DNA from: Lachnospiraceae bacterium
GTDB taxonomy: Bacteria; Bacillota; Clostridia; Lachnospirales; Lachnospiraceae
Assembly: GCA_017934175.1 (NCBI GenBank)
Contig: JAGBKB010000037.1
Coordinates: forward strand, 1 to 35,190
Direction of reading: 5' to 3'
Length of the DNA: 35,190 nt
In this document: positions 16,826 to 25,825 of the stretch, piece by piece
Layout of the letters: every line of letters starts with the position of its first letter
How positions within the stretch are numbered: position 1 is the first letter of the stretch
Translations under genes and position numbers: made by a program
Notes under the pieces: generated by a model
Told to the model about the DNA's origin: nothing
What the model saw: only the letters and a program-made list of their open reading frames with translations
The model's database searches: none

Positions 16826-17296
16826 ATGAAATTATCAGAATTAAAAGGAGCACCGGGCTCAAGACTTAAGAAGGTTTATAGAAAAGGAAGAGGACACGCT
16901 TCAGGTAATGGTAAGACAGCAGGTTATGGACACAAGGGTCAAAAAGCAAGATCAGGTGCTCCAAGACCAGGTTTTGAAGGTGGACAAATGCCTTTATATA
17001 GAAGACTTCCTAAAAGAGGATTTAAGAAGCCAAACCGTTTAGTAATTGAAGCATTAAATGTTAGCGAGTTTGAGAGATTTGAAAATGGCACAGTAGTAAC
17101 AGTTGATATGATGATAGAAAATGGTATGCTTAAAGATAAGTTTGATAGAGTAAAAATACTCGGCAATGGAAACTTAACAAAGAATCTTACTATTGAAGCA
17201 TGTATGTTTTCAGAATTAGCAAAGAAAAAAATTGAGGCTGCAGGTGGTAAATGTCAAACTTGCGCTGGATGCAATGACACTCATCAGGAGAAATAA
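16826..17296 (+). CDS. rplO: 50S ribosomal protein L15 with Cys-rich C-terminal tail
   Basis: This 156-aa protein has the Gly/Arg-rich N-terminus [37 protein letters not shown] and [20 protein letters not shown], as in all L15. The usual C-terminus ends shortly after the AAGGK motif. Here AAGGK (residues 138-142) is followed by [14 protein letters not shown], giving Cys143, Cys146 and Cys149 in a CxxCxxC spacing plus His153. Such a set could bind a metal, but that is untested. The last codons contain the SD of secY, which starts 2 bp after the stop. Confidence 0.97.
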   Translation: MKLSELKGAPGSRLKKVYRKGRGHASGNGKTAGYGHKGQKARSGAPRPGFEGGQMPLYRRLPKRGFKKPNRLVIEALNVSEFERFENGTVVTVDMMIENGMLKDKFDRVKILGNGNLTKNLTIEACMFSELAKKKIEAAGGKCQTCAGCNDTHQEK

Positions 17297-17298
17297 TT

Positions 17299-18621
17299 AT
17301 GATTCAAATGGTTATAAATGCATTTAAGGTAAAAGATATTCGTAGAAAATTATTATTTACTTTATTTATGCTTGTAGTAATAAGAATCGGTAGTAATATT
17401 CCTGTACCAGGAGTTAATACAGATTTTTTCAAAAACATACTTGATAATATCCAAGCACAAGATGCAGTTGGTTGGCTTTCAAATATGACTGGTGGATCAT
17501 TTGAAGAGATGTCAATATTAGCATTGTCAATAACACCATACATAACATCAAGTATCATAATGGAACTTTTAACGATAGCAATTCCGCCACTTGAAGAAAT
17601 ACAAAAAGAAGGCGCTGATGGAAGAAGAAAAATTGCAGAATATACAAGATATGTTACTGTTATTTTAGCACTTCTTGAATCAAGCGCTATGGCAATAGGA
17701 TTTAATGGCTCTGGATTTTTCAAAGAGTCACCAGCAGGCGTATTTACTATAATAGTTGCGATATTTGCTATGACAGCAGGTTCTGCCTTCCTTATGTGGG
17801 TAGGTGAAAGAATTACAGAATCAGGTGTAGGTAATGGTATATCTATAGTGCTCTTATTTAACATATTGTCTGCATTCCCTAAAGATTTAAATACAGTGTA
17901 TGAAAGATTTTTAGCAGGAAAGAATATGGCATTTATGATAACATATGCACTTATTATAATTGCAGTAGTGATTGGAATTATCGCTGTATCTGTTATACTT
18001 GAAGATGCAAGACGTGATATTCCAGTGCAATATGCAAGCCGTATAGCAGGTAGAACTTCAGTTGGAAATGGAGCATCAGTAATTCCACTTAAAGTTAATA
18101 CTGCAGGTGTTATACCAGTAATATTTGCATCAAGTATTATGTCATTACCACTTATTATTTTACAATTTTTAGATATAAGAAATACTGTATTTAATGTTGT
18201 TGCTACAGTATTAAATTCAGGTTCATGGTTTAGAGCAGAATACCCAATTTACTCAATTGGATGTGCGATTTATGTATTCCTTGTTATATTCTTTGCATAT
18301 TTTTATACATCAATCACATTTAACCCAAATGAAGTTGCAGGAAATTTAAAGAAAGATGGTGGGTTTGTCCCAGGTGTAAGACCAGGTAAAGAGACAGCAG
18401 ATTATTTAACAAGAATATTAAACTATATAATATTTATAGGTGCTGTTGGACTTTGTATAGTTGCACTCATACCAATAGTTATTTCAGGAGTATTTAACAT
18501 TTCAAGAATATCATTTGCAGGAACTTCACTTTTAATCATAGTTGGAGTTGTTCTTGAAACATTACAACAACTTAAGTCTCAACTCATAGTTAGAAACTAT
18601 AAAGGATTTTTATCTGAATAG
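17299..18621 (+). CDS. secY: Protein translocase channel subunit SecY
   Basis: This 440-aa integral membrane protein with ten expected transmembrane helices is the pore of the SecYEG translocon. Its start, NAFKVKDIRRKLLFTLFMLVVIRIGSNIPVPGVN, is typical. GIMPYI-like ALSITPYITSSIIMELLTI, the GNGISIVLLFNI helix, the cytoplasmic loop RDIPVQYA and the C5 loop FNPNEVAGNLKKDGGFVPGVRPGKET, which contacts SecA and the ribosome, are all present. SD CAGGAG (17285-17290) lies in the rplO end. Adk and map follow in the conserved order. Confidence 0.98.
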   Translation: MIQMVINAFKVKDIRRKLLFTLFMLVVIRIGSNIPVPGVNTDFFKNILDNIQAQDAVGWLSNMTGGSFEEMSILALSITPYITSSIIMELLTIAIPPLEEIQKEGADGRRKIAEYTRYVTVILALLESSAMAIGFNGSGFFKESPAGVFTIIVAIFAMTAGSAFLMWVGERITESGVGNGISIVLLFNILSAFPKDLNTVYERFLAGKNMAFMITYALIIIAVVIGIIAVSVILEDARRDIPVQYASRIAGRTSVGNGASVIPLKVNTAGVIPVIFASSIMSLPLIILQFLDIRNTVFNVVATVLNSGSWFRAEYPIYSIGCAIYVFLVIFFAYFYTSITFNPNEVAGNLKKDGGFVPGVRPGKETADYLTRILNYIIFIGAVGLCIVALIPIVISGVFNISRISFAGTSLLIIVGVVLETLQQLKSQLIVRNYKGFLSE

Positions 18622-18630
18622 GAGATAAAT

Positions 18631-19275
18631 ATGAATATTATTATGTTAGGTGCGCCAGGTGCTGGAAAAGGAACTATAGCAGCACTTATAAAAGAAAAGT
18701 ATAACTTGCCACATATTTCTACTGGAGATATTTTTAGAGCAAATATTAAAGAAGAAACTGAACTTGGAAAACTTGCAAAATCATATATTGATAAAGGGGC
18801 ACTTGTTCCAGATGATGTAACTATCAATATGGTTATGGACAGATTGTCAAATGATGATTGTAAGAGTGGTTATATACTTGATGGATTTCCAAGAACAATA
18901 GTTCAAGCCACAGAGTTTGAAAAAGCATTACAAAAATCAAATACAAAGATAGATGTATGCATATTAGTTGATGGCGATGATGATATGATTGCAAATAGAC
19001 TTTCAGGAAGAAGAGTGTGTGAAAAGTGTGGAGCATCATATCATATAGAACATATGAAGCCAGTTAAAGAAGGTATTTGTGATAAATGTGGTGGCAATTT
19101 GATACATAGAAAAGACGATACTGTAGATGTAATAAAAGATAGACTTAAAACTTATCACGAGCAAACACAACCACTTATTGATTATTATGGTAAGAATGGC
19201 AACTTAAAAACTGTATCAGGATTTTTAGGCTCAAAAGAAGAAATTATAAAAGCCATTGAAGGAATATTAAATTAA
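18631..19275 (+). CDS. adk: Adenylate kinase, zinc-LID type
   Basis: This 214-aa cytosolic enzyme converts ATP + AMP to two ADP. The P-loop GAPGAGKGT is at residues 7-15, AMP-binding STGDIFR at 30-36 and DGFPRT at 84-89. The LID carries four cysteines, Cys130, Cys133, Cys150 and Cys153, the zinc-binding Gram-positive form. It is complete, 9 bp after secY. Confidence 0.98.
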   Translation: MNIIMLGAPGAGKGTIAALIKEKYNLPHISTGDIFRANIKEETELGKLAKSYIDKGALVPDDVTINMVMDRLSNDDCKSGYILDGFPRTIVQATEFEKALQKSNTKIDVCILVDGDDDMIANRLSGRRVCEKCGASYHIEHMKPVKEGICDKCGGNLIHRKDDTVDVIKDRLKTYHEQTQPLIDYYGKNGNLKTVSGFLGSKEEIIKAIEGILN

Positions 19276-19286
19276 AGGAATATCCA

Positions 19287-20036
19287 ATGGTCACTATTAA
19301 ATCTGATAGAGAAATTGAGTTAATGAGAGATGCTGGCAAGATATTGGGATTAGTACATAATGCAATAGCAGATTTTATAAAACCTGGTGTTACTACATAT
19401 GAGATAGATAAGTTCGCTGAAAAAGAAGTAAAGAAACATAATGCAAGTTGCTCTTTTTATCATTTATATGATTTTCCTGGAAACTTCTGTATATCTGTAA
19501 ATGATGAAGTAATACACGGGATACCATCAAAAGACAAAATTATAAAAGATGGCGATATAGTAAAAATTGATGGTGGAGTGAATTATAAAGGTTATCAATC
19601 AGATGCAGCAAGAACTCATCTTGTTGGAAATGTAAAAGAAGAAGTAAGACTTCTCGTTGAAAGAACAAGGCAAGCATTTTTTGAAGCAATGAAGTATGCT
19701 AAAGTAGGTAATCATATTAATGATATAGGTACCGCCATAGAGATGTATATAGAACAATTTGGTTATGGCATTGTAGAAGATTATGTAGGTCATGGCATAG
19801 GTCAGAAAGTTCATGAAGACCCAGAGATTCCAAATTATGCAACTGTAAAAAAAGGCATAAAGATTAAAAAGAATATGACATTTGCCATTGAACCTATGAT
19901 AAATCTTGGCACTTATGAAGTATATACTGATGTAGATGAGTGGACAGTAAAAACAGTAGATGGTCTTCCATCGTCTCACTATGAGAACACGATAGTTATT
20001 ACAGACAATGAACCAGAAATATTGTCTTTAATATAA
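19287..20036 (+). CDS. map: Methionine aminopeptidase type I
   Basis: This 249-aa enzyme removes the initiator methionine from nascent proteins. All five metal ligands are visible: Asp95, Asp106, His169, Glu202 and Glu233. The substrate-contact His77 lies in the VIHGIP block. There is no N-terminal zinc-finger or SH3 extension. SD AAAGGA is upstream, and the gene is 11 bp after adk. The 54 bp before infA contain a small GCATAT/ATATGC hairpin. Confidence 0.98.
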   Translation: MVTIKSDREIELMRDAGKILGLVHNAIADFIKPGVTTYEIDKFAEKEVKKHNASCSFYHLYDFPGNFCISVNDEVIHGIPSKDKIIKDGDIVKIDGGVNYKGYQSDAARTHLVGNVKEEVRLLVERTRQAFFEAMKYAKVGNHINDIGTAIEMYIEQFGYGIVEDYVGHGIGQKVHEDPEIPNYATVKKGIKIKKNMTFAIEPMINLGTYEVYTDVDEWTVKTVDGLPSSHYENTIVITDNEPEILSLI

Positions 20037-20090
20037 AATCATAAAAAACCGCATATTAAATATATGCAAAAACTTTAGTCGAGGTATTTA

Positions 20091-20309
20091 ATGTCAAAAT
20101 CTGACGTAATTGAAATTACAGGAACAGTTTTAGAAAAACTTCCAAATGCAATGTTTGAAGTTGAATTAGAGAACAAACATAAAGTTCTCGCCCATATCTC
20201 TGGAAAACTTCGTATGAATTATATAAAAATTCTTCCAGGCGATAAGGTAACTATTGAATTATCTCCATACGATTTATCGAAGGGTCGTATTATTTGGAGA
20301 GACAAATAA
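20091..20309 (+). CDS. infA: Translation initiation factor IF-1
   Basis: This 72-aa OB-fold protein has [65 protein letters not shown], the full family pattern at the exact usual length. It binds the 30S A site during initiation. The KOW-domain gene often found between map and infA in Clostridia is absent here. SD GAGGT is at 20081-20085. Confidence 0.98.
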   Translation: MSKSDVIEITGTVLEKLPNAMFEVELENKHKVLAHISGKLRMNYIKILPGDKVTIELSPYDLSKGRIIWRDK

Positions 20310-20327
20310 CGAAAGGAGAAGTCTAAT

Positions 20328-20441
20328 ATGAAAGTTAGATCATCTGTAAAACCTATTTGTGAAAAATGCAAAATAATTAAAAGAAAAGGCTCAATTAGAG
20401 TAATTTGCGAAAACCCTAAGCATAAGCAAAGACAAGGTTAA
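20328..20441 (+). CDS. rpmJ: 50S ribosomal protein L36, zinc type
   Basis: This 37-aa protein ([20 protein letters not shown]...) carries the zinc ligands Cys11, Cys14, Cys27 and His32, the C+ form. It sits in its conserved place between infA and rpsM, with AAAGGAG 8 nt upstream. Length is exactly that of the family. Confidence 0.98.
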   Translation: MKVRSSVKPICEKCKIIKRKGSIRVICENPKHKQRQG

Positions 20442-20453
20442 TAGGAGGAAAAA

Positions 20454-20831
20454 ATGGCTCGTATAGCAGGTGTTGATTTACCAAATCAAAAACGTGTTGA
20501 AGCGGGATTAACTTATATTTTCGGTATAGGTTTTCCTAAGTCAAATGAAATCTTAAAAAGTACAGGAGTTAATCCTGATACTCGTGTAAAAGATTTAACT
20601 GATGATGAAGTTAAAAAACTTTCTGACTACATAGCAAATCATGTAAGCGTAGAAGGTGACCTTCGTCGTGATACTGCACTTGACATCAAGCGTTTAAAAG
20701 AAATTGGATGTTACAGAGGAGTAAGACATAGAAAAGGTCTTCCTTGCCGTGGTCAAAAGACCAAGACAAATGCAAGAACTTGCAAAGGTCCAAGAAAAAC
20801 TGTAGCAAACAAAAAGAAAGAAACTAAGTAA
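20454..20831 (+). CDS. rpsM: 30S ribosomal protein S13
   Basis: This 125-aa head protein contacts the P-site tRNA and the L5 bridge. It begins [25 protein letters not shown] and has [47 protein letters not shown] with a basic tail. Length is normal. AGGAGG lies directly upstream, after rpmJ. Confidence 0.98.
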   Translation: MARIAGVDLPNQKRVEAGLTYIFGIGFPKSNEILKSTGVNPDTRVKDLTDDEVKKLSDYIANHVSVEGDLRRDTALDIKRLKEIGCYRGVRHRKGLPCRGQKTKTNARTCKGPRKTVANKKKETK

Positions 20832-20844
20832 TTAAAAAAATAAT

Positions 20845-20867
20845 CTTCATGTTTTAAAAACAGGAAG
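20845..20867 (+). other. Intercistronic hairpin between rpsM and rpsK
   Basis: CTTC-A-TGTTTT pairs with AAAACA-G-GAAG with one mismatch and a tight loop. It ends 5 nt before the AAGGAG of rpsK. There is no T-tract, so it does not look like a terminator. It may be a processing or control site. Confidence 0.35.
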
Positions 20868-20896
20868 AAATAAAGGAGAAAGTAGGTTAGTTTAAT

Positions 20897-21310
20897 ATGG
20901 CAAGCAATAATCAGTCTAAGGCTTCTGGTAAGAAAACAACTACCAAGAAGCGTGTAAAGAAAAACGTTGAACGCGGACAGGCACATATCCAAGCATCATT
21001 TAATAATACTATAGTTACATTAACTGATTTACAAGGAAATGCATTATCTTGGGCAAGTGCTGGTGGTCTTGGCTTTAAAGGTTCAAAGAAATCTACTCCA
21101 TACGCTGCACAACTCGCAGCAGAAACTGCTACAAAAGCGGCTCTTATACATGGTTTAAAATTTGTAGATGTATTTGTCAAAGGCCCAGGAACTGGTCGTG
21201 AAGCGGCTATCCGTGCTTTAGAGACAAATGGTTTAAAAGTTACTTCTATAATGGATGTTACACCAATCCCACATAATGGTTGTCGTCCACCAAAAAGAAG
21301 AAGAGTATAA
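20897..21310 (+). CDS. rpsK: 30S ribosomal protein S11
   Basis: This 137-aa platform protein has the basic N-terminus followed by [47 protein letters not shown], then [17 protein letters not shown] and the C-terminal [18 protein letters not shown]. The start is fixed because a stop codon lies two codons upstream in frame. The best SD (AAGGAG, 20873-20878) is 18 nt from the ATG, too far to be optimal; TAGG at 20883-20886 is nearer. Confidence 0.98.
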   Translation: MASNNQSKASGKKTTTKKRVKKNVERGQAHIQASFNNTIVTLTDLQGNALSWASAGGLGFKGSKKSTPYAAQLAAETATKAALIHGLKFVDVFVKGPGTGREAAIRALETNGLKVTSIMDVTPIPHNGCRPPKRRRV

Positions 21311-21321
21311 GGGAGGTTAAT

Positions 21322-21918
21322 ATGGCAGTAGATAGAGGTCCTGTTCTTAAAAGATGTAGAACTCTTGGTATATCACCAGCAGTTCTTGGATTGGATAAAA
21401 AAATAAAAGAAGATAAGAGTGGAAAGCAAAGAAAAAAATTATCTGAATACGGATTACAACTTAGAGAAAAGCAAAAAGCAAAATTCATTTATGGTATTTT
21501 AGAGAGACCATTTAGAAATTATTTTGCAAAAGCAGAAAAGATGAAGGGTCAAACAGGTGAAAACTTGATGATTACTCTTGAGAGAAGACTTGACAATGTA
21601 GTATTCCGTATGGGACTTGCTCGTACAAGAAGAGAAGCAAGACAAGTTGTAGGGCATAAGCATGTATTAGTAAATGGCAAAGTAGTAAATATCCCTTCTT
21701 ATCTTGTAAATGCTGGAGATAAAATAGAAATTGCAGAAAAAGCAAAAGAGACAAAGAGATATAAAGAGATAGTAGATATTACTGGTGGTAGAATAGCACC
21801 AAACTGGATAGATTCAGATGTAACAAATATGAAAGCAACTATCAAAAATATTCCTACAAGAGAAGAAATAGATGTTCCAGTGAATGAAATGTTAATAGTT
21901 GAGTTATATAGTAAGTAA
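21322..21918 (+). CDS. rpsD: 30S ribosomal protein S4
   Basis: This 198-aa primary assembly protein and alpha-operon repressor in enterics begins AVDRGPVLKRCRTLGISP and has an S4 RNA-binding domain (ENLMITLERRLDNVVFRMGLARTRREARQVVGHKHVLVNGKVVNIPSYLV). GGGAGG (21311-21316) lies 5 nt before the ATG chosen. An upstream in-frame start at 21280 would lie inside rpsK and is rejected. It lacks the full four-Cys zinc site. Confidence 0.98.
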   Translation: MAVDRGPVLKRCRTLGISPAVLGLDKKIKEDKSGKQRKKLSEYGLQLREKQKAKFIYGILERPFRNYFAKAEKMKGQTGENLMITLERRLDNVVFRMGLARTRREARQVVGHKHVLVNGKVVNIPSYLVNAGDKIEIAEKAKETKRYKEIVDITGGRIAPNWIDSDVTNMKATIKNIPTREEIDVPVNEMLIVELYSK

Positions 21919-21965
21919 TATAAAGTTTCAGGAACAAAAAAATAAATAGAAAAGGAGTGGGACGA

Positions 21966-22940
21966 ATGTTTGAAAAACCTAACATTAATATTAGAATAGA
22001 AGAACAATCAAACGATTTAAGTTTCGCACGAATTGTTTGTGAACCTCTTGAGAGAGGATATGGTACTACTCTTGGTAATTCACTTAGAAGAATTATGTTG
22101 TCTACACTTGAAGGATATGCTATAAGTCAAATTAAAATTGATGGGGTTCAACATGAATTTTCAACAATTGATGGCGTGAAAGAAGATGTGACAGAAATTA
22201 TAATGAACCTTAAAGATATAGCATTTAAAAACAATGGCTCAACTTATGAAGAAAAAATTGCAACTTTAACTCACGAAGGTGAAGGAGTTGTAACTGCCGG
22301 CGATATAGACATAGATTCTGAAGTGGAAATAGTAAATAAAGATTTAGTCATAGCACATATGTCAGGTAAGAATGCTAAATTAAATATGACTATAATTATA
22401 AAGCCAGGAAGAGGATATGTCCCAGCAGAGATAAATAAGGAACAAAAGAAGGGTGAAGAGTATATAGTTATTGATTCTGTTTATGACCCAGTTCAAAGGG
22501 TAAATATGAAAGTTGAAAATACCCGTGTAGGAAACCAAACAGATTTTGATAAATTAACACTTGAAATTAAAACTGATGGAACAATAACTGCTAAAGATGC
22601 ATTATCTCTTGCAGCAAAAGTATTATCAGAACATGCACAATTATTTATGCAGTTATCAGACTTAAGAAATACTCCACAACTCATTCCTACAAAAGCCGAA
22701 GATAGTCCTAAAAAAGGAAATGATGGAACAAATGACAAGGGTATTTTGGAACTTGAGTTATCAGTAAGGTCATATAATTGCCTTAAGAGAGCAGGTATCA
22801 ATACAATTGGAGACCTTATCAAGATGACTCCTGAACAGTTAGTAAATGTTAGAAACCTTGGAAAGAAATCACTTGATGAAATTATGCTTAAACTCGCTGA
22901 CCTTGGACATCCATTGTCAGATGATGTAAGCGAATCATAA
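21966..22940 (+). CDS. rpoA: DNA-directed RNA polymerase subunit alpha
   Basis: This 324-aa subunit scaffolds core polymerase assembly. The N-terminal dimerisation domain (about 1-230) shows ERGYGTTLGNSLRRIMLSTLEGYAI and VNMKVENTRVGNQTDFDKLTLEI. The C-terminal domain (about 250-315) has LELSVRSYNCLKRAGINTIGDLI and the NLGKKSLDEI helix-hairpin-helix, which binds UP elements and activators. ATG 21966 is 8 nt from AAGGAG (21952-21957); the in-frame GTG at 21957 overlaps the SD. Confidence 0.98.
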   Translation: MFEKPNINIRIEEQSNDLSFARIVCEPLERGYGTTLGNSLRRIMLSTLEGYAISQIKIDGVQHEFSTIDGVKEDVTEIIMNLKDIAFKNNGSTYEEKIATLTHEGEGVVTAGDIDIDSEVEIVNKDLVIAHMSGKNAKLNMTIIIKPGRGYVPAEINKEQKKGEEYIVIDSVYDPVQRVNMKVENTRVGNQTDFDKLTLEIKTDGTITAKDALSLAAKVLSEHAQLFMQLSDLRNTPQLIPTKAEDSPKKGNDGTNDKGILELELSVRSYNCLKRAGINTIGDLIKMTPEQLVNVRNLGKKSLDEIMLKLADLGHPLSDDVSES

Positions 22941-22983
22941 TATTTATAGATAAGTCTAAAAAGCACTATAAAGGAGAAAAGAA

Positions 22984-23514
22984 ATGTCAACAGTTAGAAA
23001 ACTTGGAAGAACAACAAGTCAAAGAAAAGCAATGCTTAGAAGCCTTGCTACACAAATATTATTACACGGAAAAATTAAAACTACAGAAACAAGAGCAAAA
23101 GAAGCAAAAAAGATAGTAGAGCCTCTTATTGCACTTGCTTGCAAAGAAGCAGACAATTTTGAAACAGTTACTGTAAAAGCAAAAGTTGCAAGAAAAGATA
23201 AAGATGGAAATAGGATTAAACAAGAAGTAGATGGCAAGATGAAAACAGTTTATGATTTAGTTGATAAAACAATTAAAAAGGATAAACCAACTCGCCTTGC
23301 AGCAAGAAGAAAAATTATGTCAGTATTATATGCTGCTTCTACATTTGAAGACCCAAAGAAAAAGAAAACAAAGAAGAAAGTTGATTTAGCAACAAAACTC
23401 TTTGATGAGTATGCACCAAAGTATAAAGATAGAAAGGGTGGTTATACAAGAATTGTTAAGATTGGTCAAAGAGTAGGAGACCAAGCAATGGAAGTACTTT
23501 TTGAACTTGTTTAG
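22984..23514 (+). CDS. rplQ: 50S ribosomal protein L17, enlarged form
   Basis: The family core is clear: TVRKLGRTTSQRKAMLRSLATQILLHGKIKTTETRAKEAKKIVEPLIALA at the start and DRKGGYTRIVKIGQRVGDQAMEVLFELV at the end. At 176 aa it exceeds the usual 115-130. The extra material (about residues 62-135) is a Lys-rich insert including TVKAKVARKDKDGNRIK and DPKKKKTKKK. Long L17 proteins of this kind are known in Lachnospiraceae-like Clostridia. It is the last ribosomal gene; no terminator is visible before the next gene 24 bp on. Confidence 0.97.
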   Translation: MSTVRKLGRTTSQRKAMLRSLATQILLHGKIKTTETRAKEAKKIVEPLIALACKEADNFETVTVKAKVARKDKDGNRIKQEVDGKMKTVYDLVDKTIKKDKPTRLAARRKIMSVLYAASTFEDPKKKKTKKKVDLATKLFDEYAPKYKDRKGGYTRIVKIGQRVGDQAMEVLFELV

Positions 23515-23538
23515 TTAATTTAGAAAGAGGTACTAATT

Positions 23539-24018
23539 ATGAAAAAATATTTATCATTATTATTCTGCACTATTATAATGATTACTACTGTTAGTAATGT
23601 AGTATTTGCAAGAGGTGCTTGGAAAAAAGTTGGAGATAATTGGAGATATGAAAATCACGCTGGCGCTGGAGATTATGTATCAGAAAGATTTAAAACAATT
23701 TTTGATTCAGACGGTGTGACAGCAAAGACATATTATTTTGACTTTCATGGCAATATGGTTACAGGACCAACAGTAATTAATGCACAATTATATGTATTTG
23801 ATGATGAAGGCGCTGCTGTAACTACAGGGTTTGATATAGATGGAGTTCACTACAATACAGAAGGAAATGGAAAAGTAGTAGGCTTACCAATATTTTTCGA
23901 CTTAACAAGATTTAAATCAGTTTATTCAGCACAATCTGATATGGTTGCAAATCTTGCAGAAAGAAATACTTTTGATGATAATAATAATATAACACCTACT
24001 GCACCTGCAGGAAATTAG
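23539..24018 (+). CDS. Small secreted protein with choline/glucan-binding-like repeats
   Basis: This 159-aa protein has a signal peptide (basic MKK, hydrophobic 5-22, likely cut after VFA at residue 24). The mature part has Trp/Tyr/Gly repeats of the cell-wall-binding type (WKKVGDNWRYE, KTYYFDFHGNMVTGP, QLYVFDDEGAAVTTGFDIDGVHYNTEGNG), about two to three units. The C-terminal 40 residues have no recognisable motif. The repeats suggest attachment to the cell surface polymer; the real role is unknown. It starts 24 bp after rplQ with SD AAAGAGG and is followed by a strong terminator, so it appears to be the last gene of the ribosomal transcript. Confidence 0.75.
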   Translation: MKKYLSLLFCTIIMITTVSNVVFARGAWKKVGDNWRYENHAGAGDYVSERFKTIFDSDGVTAKTYYFDFHGNMVTGPTVINAQLYVFDDEGAAVTTGFDIDGVHYNTEGNGKVVGLPIFFDLTRFKSVYSAQSDMVANLAERNTFDDNNNITPTAPAGN

Positions 24019-24036
24019 TATTTTTTTATAAACTAT

Positions 24037-24063
24037 AAAAAACCGTCTGATGACGGTTTTTTA
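24037..24063 (+). terminator. Strong terminator between the ribosomal operon and fhs
   Basis: AAAAAACCGTC (24037-24047) and GACGGTTTTTT (24052-24062) form an 11-bp perfect stem with a 4-nt loop ending in a T-tract. It lies only 6 nt before the SD of fhs, leaving little space for a separate promoter. Confidence 0.92.
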
Positions 24064-24077
24064 TTTAAGGAGAATTG

Positions 24078-25817
24078 ATGGAAATAAAATCAGACATAGA
24101 AATCGCTCAAAGCGTTTTGCCAAAAAAGATATCTTTGATTGCTGAAAAGATAGGATTATCTTTAGATGATTTAGAGTTATATGGAAATAACAAAGCAAAA
24201 ATTATGAATTATGATAAAATCATAGAAGATAACGCTACAAAAATTAATAATACTCCACTTGTATTAGTTACTGCAATAAATCCTACACCGGCTGGAGAAG
24301 GGAAAACTACTACAACAATTGGTCTTGCTGATGCTCTTAACAAGTTAGGTAAAAAAGTTGTAGTGGCTCTGCGTGAACCATCTCTTGGACCAGTATTTGG
24401 TGTAAAAGGTGGTGCTTGTGGCGGTGGTTATGCTCAAGTTATACCTATGGAAGATATTAATCTTCATTTTACTGGAGATTTTCACGCCATAGGAGCAGCC
24501 AACAATTTAATTGCAGCAATGCTTGATAATCATATTTATCAAGGAAATGAATTAAACATTGATAAAGATAAAATTATCTGGCACAGGGCTGTTGATATGA
24601 ATGATAGGGAATTAAGATTTATAACTGCTGGACAAGGCGGTGAAAAAGATGGAGTTGAGCGAAAAGATAGTTTTGACATAACAGTTGCATCAGAGATTAT
24701 GGCAGTGTTTTGTCTTTCTAAAGATATTGATGATTTAAGATTTAGACTTGGAAAAATTATAGTTGCATATACCTACGATGATAAACCTGTGACAGTTGAT
24801 GATTTAAAAGCAACTGGTGCAGCACTTGTCTTATTAAAGGATGCATTTAAGCCAAATCTTGTGCAGACACTTGAAGGAACACCAACAATTATTCACGGAG
24901 GACCATTTGCCAATATTGCACATGGTTGCAACTCTGTTGTTGCTACAAAAACTGCATTAGCACTATCTGACATTACTATCACTGAAGCAGGTTTTGGCGC
25001 TGACCTTGGAGCGGAAAAGTTCCTTGATATAAAATGCAGATTTTCTGACTTAAAACCTTCCTGCACAGTTATAGTAGCAACTGTGAGAGCGTTAAAACAT
25101 CATGGATATCAAAGTTTAGAAAATGATGGAGTTAATGTTGATAAGTTTAAGATTGATGATAAAAAGTTTGACTTAAATGTTGAAAACATTGATGCACTCA
25201 AAGCAGGGCTTCCAAATCTTTTGCAACATGTAAGTAATATAAAGGATGTATACAATTTACCTTGTGTTGTGGCTATAAATGCATTCCCTACTGATACAAA
25301 AGATGAATTAATGATGGTAGAGAGTGAATGTAAAAAATTAGGTGTAAATGCAGTTTTATCTGAAGTGTGGGCAAAAGGTGGAGATGGTGGTATAAAACTT
25401 GCTACTGAAGTCTTAAATCAGATTAGCAATCACAAAAACAGTGATTTTAGATTTGCCTATGATGTAAATGACAGTATTGAAAAAAAATTAAATGACATAG
25501 CAATTAAGATTTATCATGCGGATGGTGTTGACTTTACGGAAAATGCAATAAAACAAATGCAAGTATTAGAGAAACTTGGTTTTGACAAATTGCCTATATG
25601 TGTGGCAAAAACTCAATATTCATTTTCCGACAATCAAAAACTTCTTGGTGCACCTAAAGGATTTAGAATCACAGTGAGAAATCTTAAAGTTTCATCTGGA
25701 GCAGGATTTATAGTTGCACTAACTGGCAGCATTATGACTATGCCAGGACTACCAAAGAAGCCTGCTGCTGAAAGAATAGATATAGATAAAAATGGGAAAA
25801 TAGTAGGATTATTTTAG
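24078..25817 (+). CDS. fhs: Formate--tetrahydrofolate ligase
   Basis: This 579-aa cytosolic enzyme makes 10-formyl-THF from formate, THF and ATP, feeding purine synthesis and the Wood-Ljungdahl methyl branch. The nucleotide loop [16 protein letters not shown] is at about residues 72-87. It also has [23 protein letters not shown], the [10 protein letters not shown] block, [27 protein letters not shown] and a C-terminal [16 protein letters not shown]. Length is a little above the usual 556-560. ATG 24078 follows AAGGAGA; a TTG three bases earlier is rejected. The gene abuts a terminator, so expression depends on read-through or a promoter I cannot place. Confidence 0.97.
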   Translation: MEIKSDIEIAQSVLPKKISLIAEKIGLSLDDLELYGNNKAKIMNYDKIIEDNATKINNTPLVLVTAINPTPAGEGKTTTTIGLADALNKLGKKVVVALREPSLGPVFGVKGGACGGGYAQVIPMEDINLHFTGDFHAIGAANNLIAAMLDNHIYQGNELNIDKDKIIWHRAVDMNDRELRFITAGQGGEKDGVERKDSFDITVASEIMAVFCLSKDIDDLRFRLGKIIVAYTYDDKPVTVDDLKATGAALVLLKDAFKPNLVQTLEGTPTIIHGGPFANIAHGCNSVVATKTALALSDITITEAGFGADLGAEKFLDIKCRFSDLKPSCTVIVATVRALKHHGYQSLENDGVNVDKFKIDDKKFDLNVENIDALKAGLPNLLQHVSNIKDVYNLPCVVAINAFPTDTKDELMMVESECKKLGVNAVLSEVWAKGGDGGIKLATEVLNQISNHKNSDFRFAYDVNDSIEKKLNDIAIKIYHADGVDFTENAIKQMQVLEKLGFDKLPICVAKTQYSFSDNQKLLGAPKGFRITVRNLKVSSGAGFIVALTGSIMTMPGLPKKPAAERIDIDKNGKIVGLF

Positions 25818-25825
25818 AAATTAAA

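Noticed and set aside
20051..20067. Hairpin GCATAT/ATATGC before infA
   Set aside because: Six weak pairs and no T-tract; common by chance in AT-rich DNA.
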